Shown: positions 43,001 to 53,212, numbered from the stretch's first letter. The stretch: DNA of 64,000 nt from Sporosarcina sp. P2 (GCF_002743255.1 NZ_PDYY01000008.1:98415-162414), one strand, 5' to 3'. The notes: generated from the letters alone by a model not told the origin. Translations and numbers: made by a program.

Positions 43001-43843
43001 ATGTATTTGAAAATTGAAGGCATTGAAAAGAGCTTTCCCCACAAAGAAAAGGGAACGGTCAAAGTACTAGATCACATCAACCTTGAAATAGAAAAAGGAC
43101 AGTTTGTTTCTATAGTAGGTCCGTCAGGTTGCGGAAAGTCCACTATGTTGTATTTAATTGCGGGACTCGAAAAAGCGGAGCAAGGGAAAATTAGTATTAA
43201 CGGAAAAGAAGTAAAAGGGTCGGATTCAGATCGAGTGGTCGTTTTCCAAGAAGCGGGGCTGTTCCCCTGGCTGACAGTACTCGATAACGTTACATACGGT
43301 TTACTTTTAAAGAAGATGTCGAAGAAAGAAGCGGAACAAAAAGCTATTGAAATGTTGAAAATAGTCCACTTGGGGAATTACATTAATTCCTATCCGCATG
43401 AATTATCAGGGGGAATGAAGCAACGCGTATCCATCGCGCGTGCGCTTGTAATGGAGCCGGATATCCTATTAATGGATGAACCATTCGCGGCATTGGATGA
43501 ACAAACGCGAATGGTACTTCATAAAGAGTTATTGGATATTTGGAGAAAAACGAAAGTAACCGTTCTCTTCATTACACATAATATTCGTGAAGCGGTATTA
43601 CTTTCACAAAAGATTGTCGTGTTTGCGACACGTCCTGGGAAAATTAAAGCGACCTTCAAATCCAATGATACAAAAGATGGCGTCATGCCGAATGACGTGA
43701 CGTTGCAACTCGAAAAGCAGATTTTGGCTGAACTTCAAGAAGAAATAGAGAAAGTGTTGAAGGAGGAGATGGGCGATGACTACAGCTTTAAGACGAATAG
43801 TGTTTCTCGGGATACTAGTGGCGATATGGGAAGTCACATCTAG
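43001..43843 (+). CDS. ssuB: ABC transporter ATP-binding protein (nitrate/sulfonate/taurine type)
   Basis: A 280-aa ATPase with Walker A GPSGCGKST, Q-loop VVFQEAGLFPWLT, signature LSGGMKQRVSIARAL, Walker B ILLMDEPFAALDE and the H-loop in ITHNIREA. The FPWLT segment is typical of the SsuB/TauB class. Its last about 65 bases overlap the permease gene in another frame. Substrate class is inferred from the family and the linked cysK. Confidence 0.88.
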   Translation: MYLKIEGIEKSFPHKEKGTVKVLDHINLEIEKGQFVSIVGPSGCGKSTMLYLIAGLEKAEQGKISINGKEVKGSDSDRVVVFQEAGLFPWLTVLDNVTYGLLLKKMSKKEAEQKAIEMLKIVHLGNYINSYPHELSGGMKQRVSIARALVMEPDILLMDEPFAALDEQTRMVLHKELLDIWRKTKVTVLFITHNIREAVLLSQKIVVFATRPGKIKATFKSNDTKDGVMPNDVTLQLEKQILAELQEEIEKVLKEEMGDDYSFKTNSVSRDTSGDMGSHI

Positions 43844-44531
43844 GCTATCGGATTTACCCGATTTTATGTTTCCGAGTTTCACACAAGTCATGTCGACTTT
43901 GATTTCTGGACTCATCTCCGGTCAAATCCTCATTGCAATCGGTGCAAGCCTTAGCAGATTGTTAATTGGATTCACGATTGCTTCTGTACTTGGACTGGTG
44001 CTTGGTTATTTGATTTGGCGATACAAAATAGTGGAAGACACACTTGGTTTTCTAGTGACAGCTTTACAGTCTATTCCAAGTATTGTCTGGTTTCCACTTG
44101 CGATTATCTGGTTCGGTCTCAATGATTTTGCTATTTTATTTATCGTTACATTAGGGGCTACTTGGACGATGATCGTTAACGCAACAAGCGGCTTTAAAAA
44201 CGTACCAGTATTATATCAGCGTGTTGCCAAGTCACTAGGATCTAGCGGTTTTCACTTTTTGCGGACCGTGATCTTGCCAGCGTCCGTACCACAATTAATT
44301 TCTGGATTACGCATCGCGTGGGCATTCTCATGGCGTGCACTCATGGCAGGGGAATTACTAGGTGCCGGCGTCGGTCTCGGTCAACTACTAGAATCAGGAC
44401 GCGCACTTGGTCAAATGGATTTAGTTATTTCTGTCATGATTATCATCGGGGTTATTGGAACTATTATGGATAATGTATTATTTTTGCGTTTGGAACGCAG
44501 TGTTGAAAGAAAATGGGGAATTCGGGCGTGA
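43776..44531 (+). CDS. ssuC: ABC transporter permease (nitrate/sulfonate/taurine type)
   Basis: A 251-aa membrane permease with six hydrophobic segments and the EAA-like coupling loop KNVPVLYQRVAKSLGSSGFHFLRTVILPASVPQLISGLRIAW. Coupled to the ATPase gene by a 68-base overlap; a GGAGGAG site lies just upstream. Confidence 0.88.
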   Translation: MTTALRRIVFLGILVAIWEVTSRLSDLPDFMFPSFTQVMSTLISGLISGQILIAIGASLSRLLIGFTIASVLGLVLGYLIWRYKIVEDTLGFLVTALQSIPSIVWFPLAIIWFGLNDFAILFIVTLGATWTMIVNATSGFKNVPVLYQRVAKSLGSSGFHFLRTVILPASVPQLISGLRIAWAFSWRALMAGELLGAGVGLGQLLESGRALGQMDLVISVMIIIGVIGTIMDNVLFLRLERSVERKWGIRA

Positions 44532-44558
44532 CACGCTCTAAGAAAAGGGGATCATCAT

Positions 44559-45563
44559 ATGAATAAGAAACTATTGGGTGTATTGCTTTCAGTATTAGCA
44601 ATTGTGGGGATTTTGTCGGGATGTGGGAAAACAGAGGTAGACAGCGCGGATAAAAAAGAAGTAAAGATTGGATATTTCCCGAACTTAACACATATCGCAA
44701 CAATCGTTGGACTCGAAAATAATTATTTCGCGGAAGAGTTCGGTGAAGACATTAAGATTACGACGAAGACAGTTAGTAACGGTGGGTTATTCATGGAAGC
44801 AATGGCTTCTAATTCGATAGACATCGGAACAGTTGGACCTGGACCTGTAATCAACTATTATGTAAAAGATCCAAAGTATCATATTGTTTCTGGAGCAGTA
44901 AATGGCGGTGCGGTATTAGTAGCCAACGGTAAAAGTGGAATTAATGAATTAGCTGATCTTGATGGTAAGAGAATTGCAATTCCTGTAATCGGCAGTACGC
45001 AAGATGTAATGCTACGTAAAGCGTTGAAAGACGTGGACCTAAAAGCAAAAGCTAACGGAGGAACTGTGGAGTTTTTCGCATCTGCACCAGCGGATACAGC
45101 AACATTATTCATTCAAGATTCAGTTGACGGCGCAGCAACACAAGAACCTTGGGGGTATATTTTACAAAATCAGGCGGATGGTAAATTGATTCTCGATTGG
45201 GAAGACTTTGCTTGGGGTAAAGAATCTACGAACACAGTTGTCGCAACAAGCGATGCATTTTTGAAAAACGAAAAATTATCGACTGCTTACTTGACAGCTC
45301 ACGCAAAAGCAGTTCAATTCATTCGTGATGAGCCAGAAAAAGCACAAGAACTAGTGGTGAAGCACATCAAAGATCTGACTGGTAAAGAAATAGCCAGTGA
45401 TGAATTGGAAGCAGCCTTCACACGAATCGAAGTGACAACAGATGTAAATGAGGACGTATTGCAAGAGATGGCTGATATCAGTCAAGAAGCAGATTATATC
45501 AAAACGAATGAAATCGATGGATTGATTGATCTAGAAGCCATTAAAAAAATTACAGCAAACTAA
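44559..45563 (+). CDS. ssuA: ABC transporter substrate-binding lipoprotein (SsuA/TauA-like)
   Basis: A 334-aa lipoprotein (lipobox VGILSGC) with the SsuA/NMT1-like pattern KIGYFPNLTHIATIVGLENNYFAEE, IDIGTVGPGPVINYY and GSTQDVMLRKAL. It would deliver an alkanesulfonate, taurine or similar compound to the permease. Last gene of the operon; a hairpin follows. Confidence 0.86.
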   Translation: MNKKLLGVLLSVLAIVGILSGCGKTEVDSADKKEVKIGYFPNLTHIATIVGLENNYFAEEFGEDIKITTKTVSNGGLFMEAMASNSIDIGTVGPGPVINYYVKDPKYHIVSGAVNGGAVLVANGKSGINELADLDGKRIAIPVIGSTQDVMLRKALKDVDLKAKANGGTVEFFASAPADTATLFIQDSVDGAATQEPWGYILQNQADGKLILDWEDFAWGKESTNTVVATSDAFLKNEKLSTAYLTAHAKAVQFIRDEPEKAQELVVKHIKDLTGKEIASDELEAAFTRIEVTTDVNEDVLQEMADISQEADYIKTNEIDGLIDLEAIKKITAN

Positions 45564-45570
45564 TACTAAG

Positions 45571-45599
45571 CGAGTATCCATTGTGGATGCTCGTTTTTC
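45571..45599 (+). terminator. Terminator of the ABC importer operon
   Basis: CGAGTATCCA / TGGATGCTCG stem with TTTTT. Confidence 0.85.
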
Positions 45600-45689
45600 T
45601 ATTTTCGTATCGTTTGATAAATAGCAATAAAACAGGATATGCTAGAATGTAGGTAGAACATAATTTCGCTAGTTGAAAGGATGAGGACA

Positions 45690-46409
45690 GTGCTGGCAGA
45701 TTTATTGAACGAATCAAAACGTACTATTGTCTATACTGGAGCAGGAATGTCGACAGAAAGCGGGCTACCAGATTTTCGTTCTGCTAAAACGGGCATGTGG
45801 GAAACAGAAGATCCTGCTAAAGTGGCGAGCGTAACTGCTCTCAATCAACAAGTAGAACAGTTTTTCCAGTTTTATAAACAACGCGTCATAGCAGCAAAAG
45901 AAACAGGACCGCATAAAGGACATGATATTTTAGCTAAGTGGGAAAAAGATGGCCTGATCGATGGAATTATTACGCAAAACGTCGATGGTTTCCATACGAT
46001 GGCGGGGTCAAAAAACGTCATGGAACTTCATGGGACACTTCGTCATGTCCATTGTGAAACGTGTGGAAAAGTATACGGTAACGAACGCTACGAACAAGAG
46101 GAATTTTACTGCGATTGTGGCGGTAAGTTGCGTCCATCTGTTGTCTTATTTGGAGAAATGCTGCCAGAAGAAGCATTTATTCAAGCGATATTTGAAAGTG
46201 AGAAAGCAGACCTCTTCATTGTCTTAGGTTCATCATTAACCGTTACACCTGCGAATCAATTTCCGCTGATCGCAAAAGAGCAAGGCGCGAAGTTAGTCAT
46301 TATCAATATGGAGCCTACAGAAATGGATCACTTTGCCGATCTCGTTATCAATGAACGCAAAATCGGAGAAATATTGAATGAGGCGGATCAAAAAGTGGAT
46401 AGTAAGTAA
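45690..46409 (+). CDS. Sir2-family NAD-dependent protein deacylase
   Basis: A 239-aa sirtuin. NAD-binding YTGAGMSTESGLPDFR, ITQNVDGFH with the catalytic His in MELHGTL, and a zinc site made of CETC and CDCGG are all intact. It removes acyl groups from lysines, and the B. subtilis counterpart SrtN deacetylates acetyl-CoA synthetase. The GTG at 45690 is better spaced from AAAGG than the ATG at 45681, which touches it. Confidence 0.92.
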   Translation: MLADLLNESKRTIVYTGAGMSTESGLPDFRSAKTGMWETEDPAKVASVTALNQQVEQFFQFYKQRVIAAKETGPHKGHDILAKWEKDGLIDGIITQNVDGFHTMAGSKNVMELHGTLRHVHCETCGKVYGNERYEQEEFYCDCGGKLRPSVVLFGEMLPEEAFIQAIFESEKADLFIVLGSSLTVTPANQFPLIAKEQGAKLVIINMEPTEMDHFADLVINERKIGEILNEADQKVDSK

Positions 46410-46515
46410 TTTGAGATAGAAGAATGAGCGTAGTAAACGGAGGATTTTCATATCACTCTTTTGTTACGCTGTTCTTCTTGTCTCTATTTTTAAAGATGAA
46501 AAGAGGGGAATCGAT

Positions 46516-47670
46516 TTGAAAATTTTTCATACCGCAGACTGGCATCTCGGTAAACTCGTCCAAGGAATCTATATGACAGAGGATCAGCGTTATATATTGC
46601 AAGCTTTTATAGAAGAGATAAAGAGAGAACAACCGGATGTGGTCATTATAGCGGGAGATCTGTATGATCGCGCAATTCCACCAACTGAAGCGGTAGGTTT
46701 ATTGAATGAAGTTCTACAGGAGATTGTTATCGATTTGAAAATACCTGTCATCGCTATTGCAGGAAATCACGATAGCCCTAGCCGTCTTCATTTTGGAAGT
46801 ACGTTCATGAAAGACCAAGGTTTATACATAACAGGAGAATTGTCCCCGCACTTGTCACCAGTCAAGCTTCAAGACCCGTATGGTGATGTCTATTTCCATT
46901 TAGTACCATATTCGGATCCTTCAGTTGTTAGTCACTTGCTCGAAGATGAGTCGATTTCCAGTCATCAACAAGCTATGAAGAAAATCATCGAGCGTATAGA
47001 GAAGTCTATGGATCAGGATGCTCGACATGTTTTCGTTGGTCACGCATTCATCACTACGCATGGTGAGAAAGAGGAGAATACAAGTGACGCGGAACGACCC
47101 TTATCGATTGGTGGGGCTGAATATGTTTCATCAGATTTGTTTGAGCCGTTTCATTATACGGCGCTTGGTCACTTACATCAGGCGCATTTTGTAGGCAATG
47201 AAACGATTCGTTACTCAGGTTCACCATTAAAGTATTCAATATCGGAAGAGAATCATCAAAAAGGGTATCTCATTGTGGAGCTCGGAAGAAATGGCAAAGT
47301 GGAAATTGAGAAAAGATTACTCACTCCTCTTCATGATATGAGAACGGTTAAAGGAACGATGGACGATCTATTAATGATGTCTCACAATGAAGATTATGTG
47401 TTCGTCAAGTTGCTTGATACGGTACCAGTCATACAACCGATGGAGAAAATCCGTTCTGTCTTTCCGAATGCCATGCATGTAGAACGTAAACTTTTTGCTT
47501 CTTCTACAGACAGTCTAGGCGGAACAGTGAATGTTGAGAAAAAAGAAGACGATCAAGCAATGTTTGCTTCCTTCTTTAAAGAACTTCAAGGCGAAGAAGT
47601 AGACGAAGAAACGAAAGAGTTATTCGCTGAAGTTTTGTCTGACGTTATGAAGGAGGAAGAACGTGCATGA
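46516..47670 (+). CDS. sbcD: Exonuclease subunit SbcD
   Basis: A 384-aa Mre11-type nuclease. Phosphoesterase motifs HTADWHLGK, IIAGDLYDR, AGNHDS, VGHAFIT and ALGHLHQAH give the two-metal site. It pairs with SbcC to open and degrade DNA hairpins and palindromes. The start is a TTG after GAGGGGAA. Its stop overlaps sbcC by 4 bases. Confidence 0.95.
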   Translation: MKIFHTADWHLGKLVQGIYMTEDQRYILQAFIEEIKREQPDVVIIAGDLYDRAIPPTEAVGLLNEVLQEIVIDLKIPVIAIAGNHDSPSRLHFGSTFMKDQGLYITGELSPHLSPVKLQDPYGDVYFHLVPYSDPSVVSHLLEDESISSHQQAMKKIIERIEKSMDQDARHVFVGHAFITTHGEKEENTSDAERPLSIGGAEYVSSDLFEPFHYTALGHLHQAHFVGNETIRYSGSPLKYSISEENHQKGYLIVELGRNGKVEIEKRLLTPLHDMRTVKGTMDDLLMMSHNEDYVFVKLLDTVPVIQPMEKIRSVFPNAMHVERKLFASSTDSLGGTVNVEKKEDDQAMFASFFKELQGEEVDEETKELFAEVLSDVMKEEERA

Positions 47671-50600
47671 AACCCATTATATTAACGATGACAGCATTTG
47701 GACCGTATAAAGATAAAGAAGTTATTGATTTTCGTGATTTGAAAGATCATCGTTTATTTGTCATTTCCGGAAAAACAGGTGCTGGCAAAACTACAATCTT
47801 TGACGGCATCTGTTTCGCATTATATGGACAGGCAAGTGGAGAGGATCGTACTGACACAAAAGCGTTGCGCAGTCAGTTTGCGCATGATGACATGCAGACG
47901 ACTGTAGAGTTAACTTTTGATATCCATAAGCGGAGATTTCGTGTCGTGCGTCAGATTCCTTACAGAAAAAAAGGGAATAAATCAGATACGTTAGGCCGCT
48001 GCGAATTATTTGAAGAAAAGGACGAGCAATTCGTTCCGGCGGTAGATCGCCAAATTGTTACGGAGGTAAATGAAAAGATCGAACAGTTGCTAGGCTTTAC
48101 GCACGCACAGTTTAGTCAAATCATGATGTTGCCTCAGGGGGAATTTCGCAAATTCTTAACATCCGATACGGCAAATAAGGAAGCCATCATGCGGAAAATC
48201 TTTAAAACGGAACCGTACCAGAAGATCGTAGAACAGTTAAAAGTAAAAAAAGAAGAAGCGAATGCGGAATATCTTCGTGAAAAACAATTGGGTGACACGA
48301 TTCTTCATCAAATACCAGCGAAGTTACCCATGCGCGACTCTTTATTATTTACAGAATTACAATCAAAGTACCCCAACTACCATCAGCTTCTAGTAGGTCT
48401 TCAACAAGAACATGCCTATTATGAGATACAATCTAAAGAAACTCATAAAGAATATACTAGACTCTATAAAGTTCATAACGAAAAACAACAAGAAATACAT
48501 GAAGCTCGTTTAATTAATGAACAATTTGCCCAGTTGCTGCAACGCCAAAAAGAATTAGATGGATTGCAGGCGAAACAATCAGAGATGAAAAGTCTCGAAC
48601 AGCAATTGCAGCAAGCAGAACGGGCCGCGAGATTAGAAGATTTAGAACAACAAGTGAAGTCTAATGTAATGGAATGGCAGAAAAAAGATCGAAGTTATTC
48701 TGAAACTGTCACGTTTCTTGCTGATGCGGAGAGAAAGCTATTGTCGGCAAAGGCTTCTTATGAACAGGAACTAGCTAAGGAATCTGAGCGAAATGAAGTG
48801 AAAGAACATTTACTTACGCTAAAAAATTTACTTCCAATCGTATCCGGACTCACAGAGCAACGTCAAGTGTTAGAGGAAATTACGAACACGGTAGATCAAG
48901 TAGAGAAATCTTTGCTAAGAAATCAGCTGGCAGCAAAGCAAGAAAAAGAAGCCATGACCATGCAGAAAAATGAAATTAGTGAATTGGAAACTTTATTAGA
49001 AGACTACGAACAGTTGGTGGATCAACTTTCAACTAGCAAAGCCGTCGCAAAGCAAGTGGCTTTATACAAGCAACAGCTAACACAACAACACGAACTGGAG
49101 ACACATTTTACAACCGCCAAGCAACAAGTAGAGCAGTATACAGATGTCTATCAAGCTCTTGAAAATCGTTGGATTAGTAATCAGGCGGTAGCCCTCGTTG
49201 CTTCACTTCATGACGGAGAGTCTTGCCCAGTTTGTGGTAGTGTCGACCATCCAGCTAAAGCAGAAGTTGCAGAAGCCGAGCACATATCGAAGCAACAATT
49301 AGACACAGCTAAACTAGAGTTAACGAATAAAGTACAGACTTTCCATACTAAGCAGGCGGAATTGCAACAACTTAAGCAACGTATTGAATTAAGTAAAGCT
49401 GAATTGGATGAGCAACAAGTAGATTTGAATCTTGATCATCAAAAAGAACAGGCTGATTTGACGGAAAAAGTAGCTGTCCTTAGAAATAAGCGAGAGTCGT
49501 TGAAACAAAAGAAAGACCAACAAAACCAAGCGCAGAAGGCCATGGATGAACTCACTAAAGAACTGAATATATTGGAACAGCAGCGCAATGAATCAAAAGC
49601 AGAGCTTGAAACGAAACGAGCCCTCTATAACTATGCACTAACGGAGGTTCCTGAAAATCTACAGGAACTATCCGCATTGCAACAACAAATTACATCTGAA
49701 GAAACAATAAGTCAACAACTTGAAAGTGCTTGGAAAACAATTCAACAGAAATTACAAGACGCCTCAACTGAGAAAATAAAATGGGAATCCCGAGAGGTTT
49801 TGGAGAAGAAGTCCTTAGCAGATATGAAAGCAAAGGTAGACCATAGTTCAGCTTCCTTTACAAAACGGCTGACAGAAGAAGGCTTTACCTCGGAAGAGAA
49901 TTATAGGCAAGTGAAACTGCCGACTTCAAAGCGTCAGGCTATTCAGCAACAACTTCAAGTGTTCGCCCAAACGCTTCATACATTACAATCATCCGTAGAA
50001 GAACTCAAGAAGTCTGTAGATGGCAAACAGCGAACGGATATGGCAGTGATGGAGCACGAGGTTGAAACAATGAAAACACAATATGAAGAGGCGTTTGCTC
50101 TGTGCAATCAATCAAAAGCACGGGAACAAGCAGCGCAGGATCTATACAATGAATTAAAAAATAGCAAATCTAAGGAAGCCGAGTTAGAAAAGACATATGG
50201 AAAAATTGTGAATCTCTACGATCTAATCCGTGGTCAAAACCATTTGAAAATTTCCTTTGAGCGCTATATTCAAATCGAGTATTTGGAGCGCATCATTCAA
50301 GCTGCGAATATTCGCCTGCGTGATCTTTCAAATGGACAATATGAACTCGTCCGTAGTGACCGTCAAGAAACTAGAGGGAAACAAAGTGGCTTAGGTATAG
50401 ATGTTCATGACGCATATACAGGGCAGACACGAGACGTTAAAACGCTATCAGGCGGTGAAAAATTTAATGCCTCTTTATGTTTGGCACTGGGTATGGCAGA
50501 TGTCATTCAAAGCTTCCAAGGCGCTGTACGTATGGAGACGATGTTTATTGATGAAGGATTCGGCGCATTGGATGAAGAGGCTATAGTAAAAGCTATAGAT

Positions 50601-50741
50601 ACACTCATCGCGCTTCAGCAGTCAGGGAGAATGATCGGTATCATTTCCCATATCGATGAAATGAAAGAGGCTATTCCCGCTACATTGCAAGTAACTAAAT
50701 GGAGAGAAGGTTACAGCAAAACGAAATTTGTACTGAGTTGA
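47667..50741 (+). CDS. sbcC: Exonuclease subunit SbcC
   Basis: A 1024-aa Rad50/SMC-type ATPase. Walker A GKTGAGKTT is near residue 36, a long Gln/Glu/Lys-rich coiled coil is split by the zinc hook CPVCG near residue 520, and the C-terminal lobe has the signature KTLSGGEKFNASL and Walker B METMFIDEGFGALDEE. It supplies ATP-driven DNA engagement for SbcD. Unusually Gln-rich coiled coil for its neighbours, but this is common in the family. Confidence 0.95.
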   Translation: MKPIILTMTAFGPYKDKEVIDFRDLKDHRLFVISGKTGAGKTTIFDGICFALYGQASGEDRTDTKALRSQFAHDDMQTTVELTFDIHKRRFRVVRQIPYRKKGNKSDTLGRCELFEEKDEQFVPAVDRQIVTEVNEKIEQLLGFTHAQFSQIMMLPQGEFRKFLTSDTANKEAIMRKIFKTEPYQKIVEQLKVKKEEANAEYLREKQLGDTILHQIPAKLPMRDSLLFTELQSKYPNYHQLLVGLQQEHAYYEIQSKETHKEYTRLYKVHNEKQQEIHEARLINEQFAQLLQRQKELDGLQAKQSEMKSLEQQLQQAERAARLEDLEQQVKSNVMEWQKKDRSYSETVTFLADAERKLLSAKASYEQELAKESERNEVKEHLLTLKNLLPIVSGLTEQRQVLEEITNTVDQVEKSLLRNQLAAKQEKEAMTMQKNEISELETLLEDYEQLVDQLSTSKAVAKQVALYKQQLTQQHELETHFTTAKQQVEQYTDVYQALENRWISNQAVALVASLHDGESCPVCGSVDHPAKAEVAEAEHISKQQLDTAKLELTNKVQTFHTKQAELQQLKQRIELSKAELDEQQVDLNLDHQKEQADLTEKVAVLRNKRESLKQKKDQQNQAQKAMDELTKELNILEQQRNESKAELETKRALYNYALTEVPENLQELSALQQQITSEETISQQLESAWKTIQQKLQDASTEKIKWESREVLEKKSLADMKAKVDHSSASFTKRLTEEGFTSEENYRQVKLPTSKRQAIQQQLQVFAQTLHTLQSSVEELKKSVDGKQRTDMAVMEHEVETMKTQYEEAFALCNQSKAREQAAQDLYNELKNSKSKEAELEKTYGKIVNLYDLIRGQNHLKISFERYIQIEYLERIIQAANIRLRDLSNGQYELVRSDRQETRGKQSGLGIDVHDAYTGQTRDVKTLSGGEKFNASLCLALGMADVIQSFQGAVRMETMFIDEGFGALDEEAIVKAIDTLIALQQSGRMIGIISHIDEMKEAIPATLQVTKWREGYSKTKFVLS

Positions 50742-50835
50742 TTAGCGGGGGGAGTAAGACGTAGCTAATCGACTTTGAAATGGAATTCACAAACTATCCA
50801 ATACACGACTTTTCATTTAATCATCTTATCAATCC

Positions 50836-50865
50836 AAACTGATCTCTATGGAGGTCAGTTTTTTC
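50836..50865 (+). terminator. Terminator after sbcDC
   Basis: AACTGATCTC / GGAGGTCAGTT stem with a three-base loop and TTTTTT; it lies within a 298-base gap whose remainder shows only an AT-rich promoter region for brnQ and no T-box. Confidence 0.8.
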
Positions 50866-51039
50866 TATTTTTAAAAGATCCATTGTGGGTCCTGATGAAT
50901 AGTCTGTAAGTTGACAATATAGACAAAAGTTAAATGATTTGACAGCTGTTGATTTTCCAAATTGAGAAGAGTAATATAAGGGAACGCAATATATTGCATA
51001 CAAATTAAAGATTTTGACTTTGGGAGGATTTTTATACAT

Positions 51040-52422
51040 ATGGAGAACAAACTATCATTTTCATCAAGTCTTGTTATTGGGGTTATGCTATTTGCCTTAT
51101 TTTTTGGTGCAGGTAATTTAATTTTTCCTGCCGAGCTTGGACAGCTGGCTGGAGATCAAACGTTTAAAGCTATGGCTGGCTTTTTATTTACTGGAGTTGG
51201 TTTGCCTTTTTTAGGTATTTTGGCTATTGGTTTTTCTGGCAAGAAAGATTTGCAAGACTTGGCAAGTCGAATTCACCCAGTCTACGCTGTTCTATTTACA
51301 GCAATACTTTACTTGACGATTGGGCCGTTTTTTGCAGCACCACGAACAGGGGCTGTGGCATTTGATATTGGTGTTGCTCCATTTTTACATGGTTTCCCTA
51401 TTGATATTGCCCGTTTTTTATTTACACTCGTGTTCTTTGGTATTAGCATGTGGCTATCATTGAATCCTGCAAAGATCGTTGATCGAGTCGGTAAATATTT
51501 GTCACCACTCATCATTATTATATTGATTGGCTTAATTGGTATGACGCTTCTTAATCCAATGGGAAGTGCGCAAGTTTCGCAAGCCCCTTATAATGAAACA
51601 CCATTCTTTACAGGTTTTCTTAAGGGATACAATACGATGGATGCACTAGCCTCTCTAGTTTTTGGAATCATCGTCATCAACGCATTGCGTGCGATGGGCA
51701 TTACTAGTAAAAAACAAATATTGACTTCAACGGCTAAGACAGGATTTGTGGCAGCCGGATTTTTAGCCATTATATACATAGGTATTGCGTATTTAGGTGC
51801 TACATCGGTTGATTTATTTGGCTATCTGGATGGCGGGGGTTCCGTGTTGAGCGAAACTTCTTCTTATTTATTCGGTACGACAGGACTATTGTTACTCGGA
51901 GTTGTGATTATGCTTGCCTGTCTAACAACAGCTATTGGGCTTTTAACTGCATGTGGCGAGTACTTTCATGCAATCATCCCAAAAGTTAGCTATAAACTTT
52001 TTGTAGTATTCTTTTCACTATTCTGTTTGGTCGTAGCGAATTTCGGTCTAGCGAATATTATCAATTACTCAATTCCTGTACTGGTTCTACTGTATCCACT
52101 GGCCATGGTATTAATCCTGCTAACATTCACCGGCCCTTTATTCCATCAATCCAGCTTGGTATATCGAACAGCGACTGTAACGGCTTTTCTCGTCAGTTTC
52201 GTTGAAGCGCTTGTGAAGTTCTACTCACTAGTAGAGAAGGACATGCCGAATTGGCTTGAGACTGTAGAGGAGGCATATACAGCGTACATTCCATATTATA
52301 CAGAAGGTGTCGGCTGGTTAGTTCCTGTATTGATTGTGACTGTCGTAACAGCTATTGTGGCGGTGGTACACAATAAAAGAGGGCAAGGTGTCCAAAATAT
52401 CTTTACTAAAGAAAAAGCATAA
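51040..52422 (+). CDS. brnQ: Branched-chain amino acid transport system II carrier protein
   Basis: A 460-aa, 12-TM LIVCS-family cation symporter for leucine, isoleucine and valine. Start MENKLSFSSSLVIGVMLFALFFGAGNLIFPAELGQLAG is diagnostic, with GAVAFDIGVAPF and ACLTTAIGLLTACGEYF later. GGGAGG lies 12 bases upstream. Monocistronic, convergent with a GntR regulator across a bidirectional hairpin. Confidence 0.94.
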   Translation: MENKLSFSSSLVIGVMLFALFFGAGNLIFPAELGQLAGDQTFKAMAGFLFTGVGLPFLGILAIGFSGKKDLQDLASRIHPVYAVLFTAILYLTIGPFFAAPRTGAVAFDIGVAPFLHGFPIDIARFLFTLVFFGISMWLSLNPAKIVDRVGKYLSPLIIIILIGLIGMTLLNPMGSAQVSQAPYNETPFFTGFLKGYNTMDALASLVFGIIVINALRAMGITSKKQILTSTAKTGFVAAGFLAIIYIGIAYLGATSVDLFGYLDGGGSVLSETSSYLFGTTGLLLLGVVIMLACLTTAIGLLTACGEYFHAIIPKVSYKLFVVFFSLFCLVVANFGLANIINYSIPVLVLLYPLAMVLILLTFTGPLFHQSSLVYRTATVTAFLVSFVEALVKFYSLVEKDMPNWLETVEEAYTAYIPYYTEGVGWLVPVLIVTVVTAIVAVVHNKRGQGVQNIFTKEKA

Positions 52423-52426
52423 AATT

Positions 52427-52460
52427 AAAACAGGATCCGATTTAGGTCGAATCCTGTTTT
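52427..52460. terminator. Bidirectional terminator between brnQ and gntR-type gene
   Basis: AAAACAGGATCCGA...TCGAATCCTGTTTT inverted repeat with T-runs on both strands. Confidence 0.85.
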
Positions 52461-52472
52461 CTACTCTATTTA

Positions 52473-53201
52473 TCAATCAACTTTTTCAATCGAACGAAAC
52501 TCCTCGATCGCGCGCAACCAATTTTCCCTCATAACTTTAGTAACTTGCTCACCATTACGCTTACTCATTAAATCTATGATCTGGTCATGTTCTTCAATCG
52601 ATTTTTCCGTTAGTATAATGGAATTATGAAAGAAAAGTCTACGCACATGAGCTTGTAATGAGACAAGCATGGAAGAGATATATGGATTATTAGCTGTGTC
52701 CACAATGATTTGGTGAAATTTTTCATCGGTTTTCAAAGCTTGAAAATAATCTTCCTTTTCAACTGCTAGCGCGAATTTCTTATTCGTTTCCCGCAATTTC
52801 CTAATAATACTTTCGGTTAGGTTTGGTATGGAAAGTTCAGCTGATAATGCTTGCAACGCTGCGAGTGGCGGGAGTAAGTCCGAAATAGATTCCCGATCTA
52901 CGTCTGTCACTTGTGTTGCTTTACCTGGAAACATTTGAACAAATCCTTGAACTTCTAATAATTGTAGTGACTCACGTATAGGCGTGCGACTCACTCCAAG
53001 TGCTTCTGCTAATTCAACGTCATTTAGTTTTTCGCCGGGCTGTAAAGTTCCATCGATAATCCATTTCTGCAGTTGACTAAATGCACTCTCTTTAGCAGTC
53101 TTTCGTATGGGTTGTGCGTGGTTAGTTGGTATAGGCAATTTTACACACCATCTTTCTCCAAAAAGTAGTCTTCCCACCATGTTTATTTCACTCATAACCA
53201 A
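52473..53201 (-). CDS. GntR-family (FadR subfamily) transcriptional regulator
   Basis: An N-terminal winged helix (SAFSQLQKWIIDGTLQPGEKLNDVELAEALGVSRTPIRESLQLLE) is followed by an all-helical FCD-type effector domain (KTDEKFHQIIVDTANN with the metal-binding His). The true start is uncertain. The open frame reaches 53201, but a palindrome (53202-53212) abuts this point, so a downstream start such as the TTG at 53138 is likely. It is divergent from the DUF485-actP operon and may regulate it. Confidence 0.88.
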   Translation of the reverse strand: MVMSEINMVGRLLFGERWCVKLPIPTNHAQPIRKTAKESAFSQLQKWIIDGTLQPGEKLNDVELAEALGVSRTPIRESLQLLEVQGFVQMFPGKATQVTDVDRESISDLLPPLAALQALSAELSIPNLTESIIRKLRETNKKFALAVEKEDYFQALKTDEKFHQIIVDTANNPYISSMLVSLQAHVRRLFFHNSIILTEKSIEEHDQIIDLMSKRNGEQVTKVMRENWLRAIEEFRSIEKVD

Positions 53202-53212
53202 TATACAGTATA
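53202..53212. promoter_or_regulatory. Putative GntR-type operator palindrome
   Basis: TATAC-A-GTATA is a perfect 5-bp inverted repeat of the kind bound by GntR-family dimers, at the promoter side of the gntR-type gene. Autoregulation is inferred only. Confidence 0.4.

Noticed and set aside
41818..45563. CymR-type operator in the cysK/ABC region
   Set aside because: Only short, imperfect inverted repeats (CTAC...GTAG) were seen near 42904; not enough for a call.
50866..51039. Possible T-box or other leader ahead of brnQ
   Set aside because: No GGTGG-type T-box sequence or terminator/antiterminator pair is visible.
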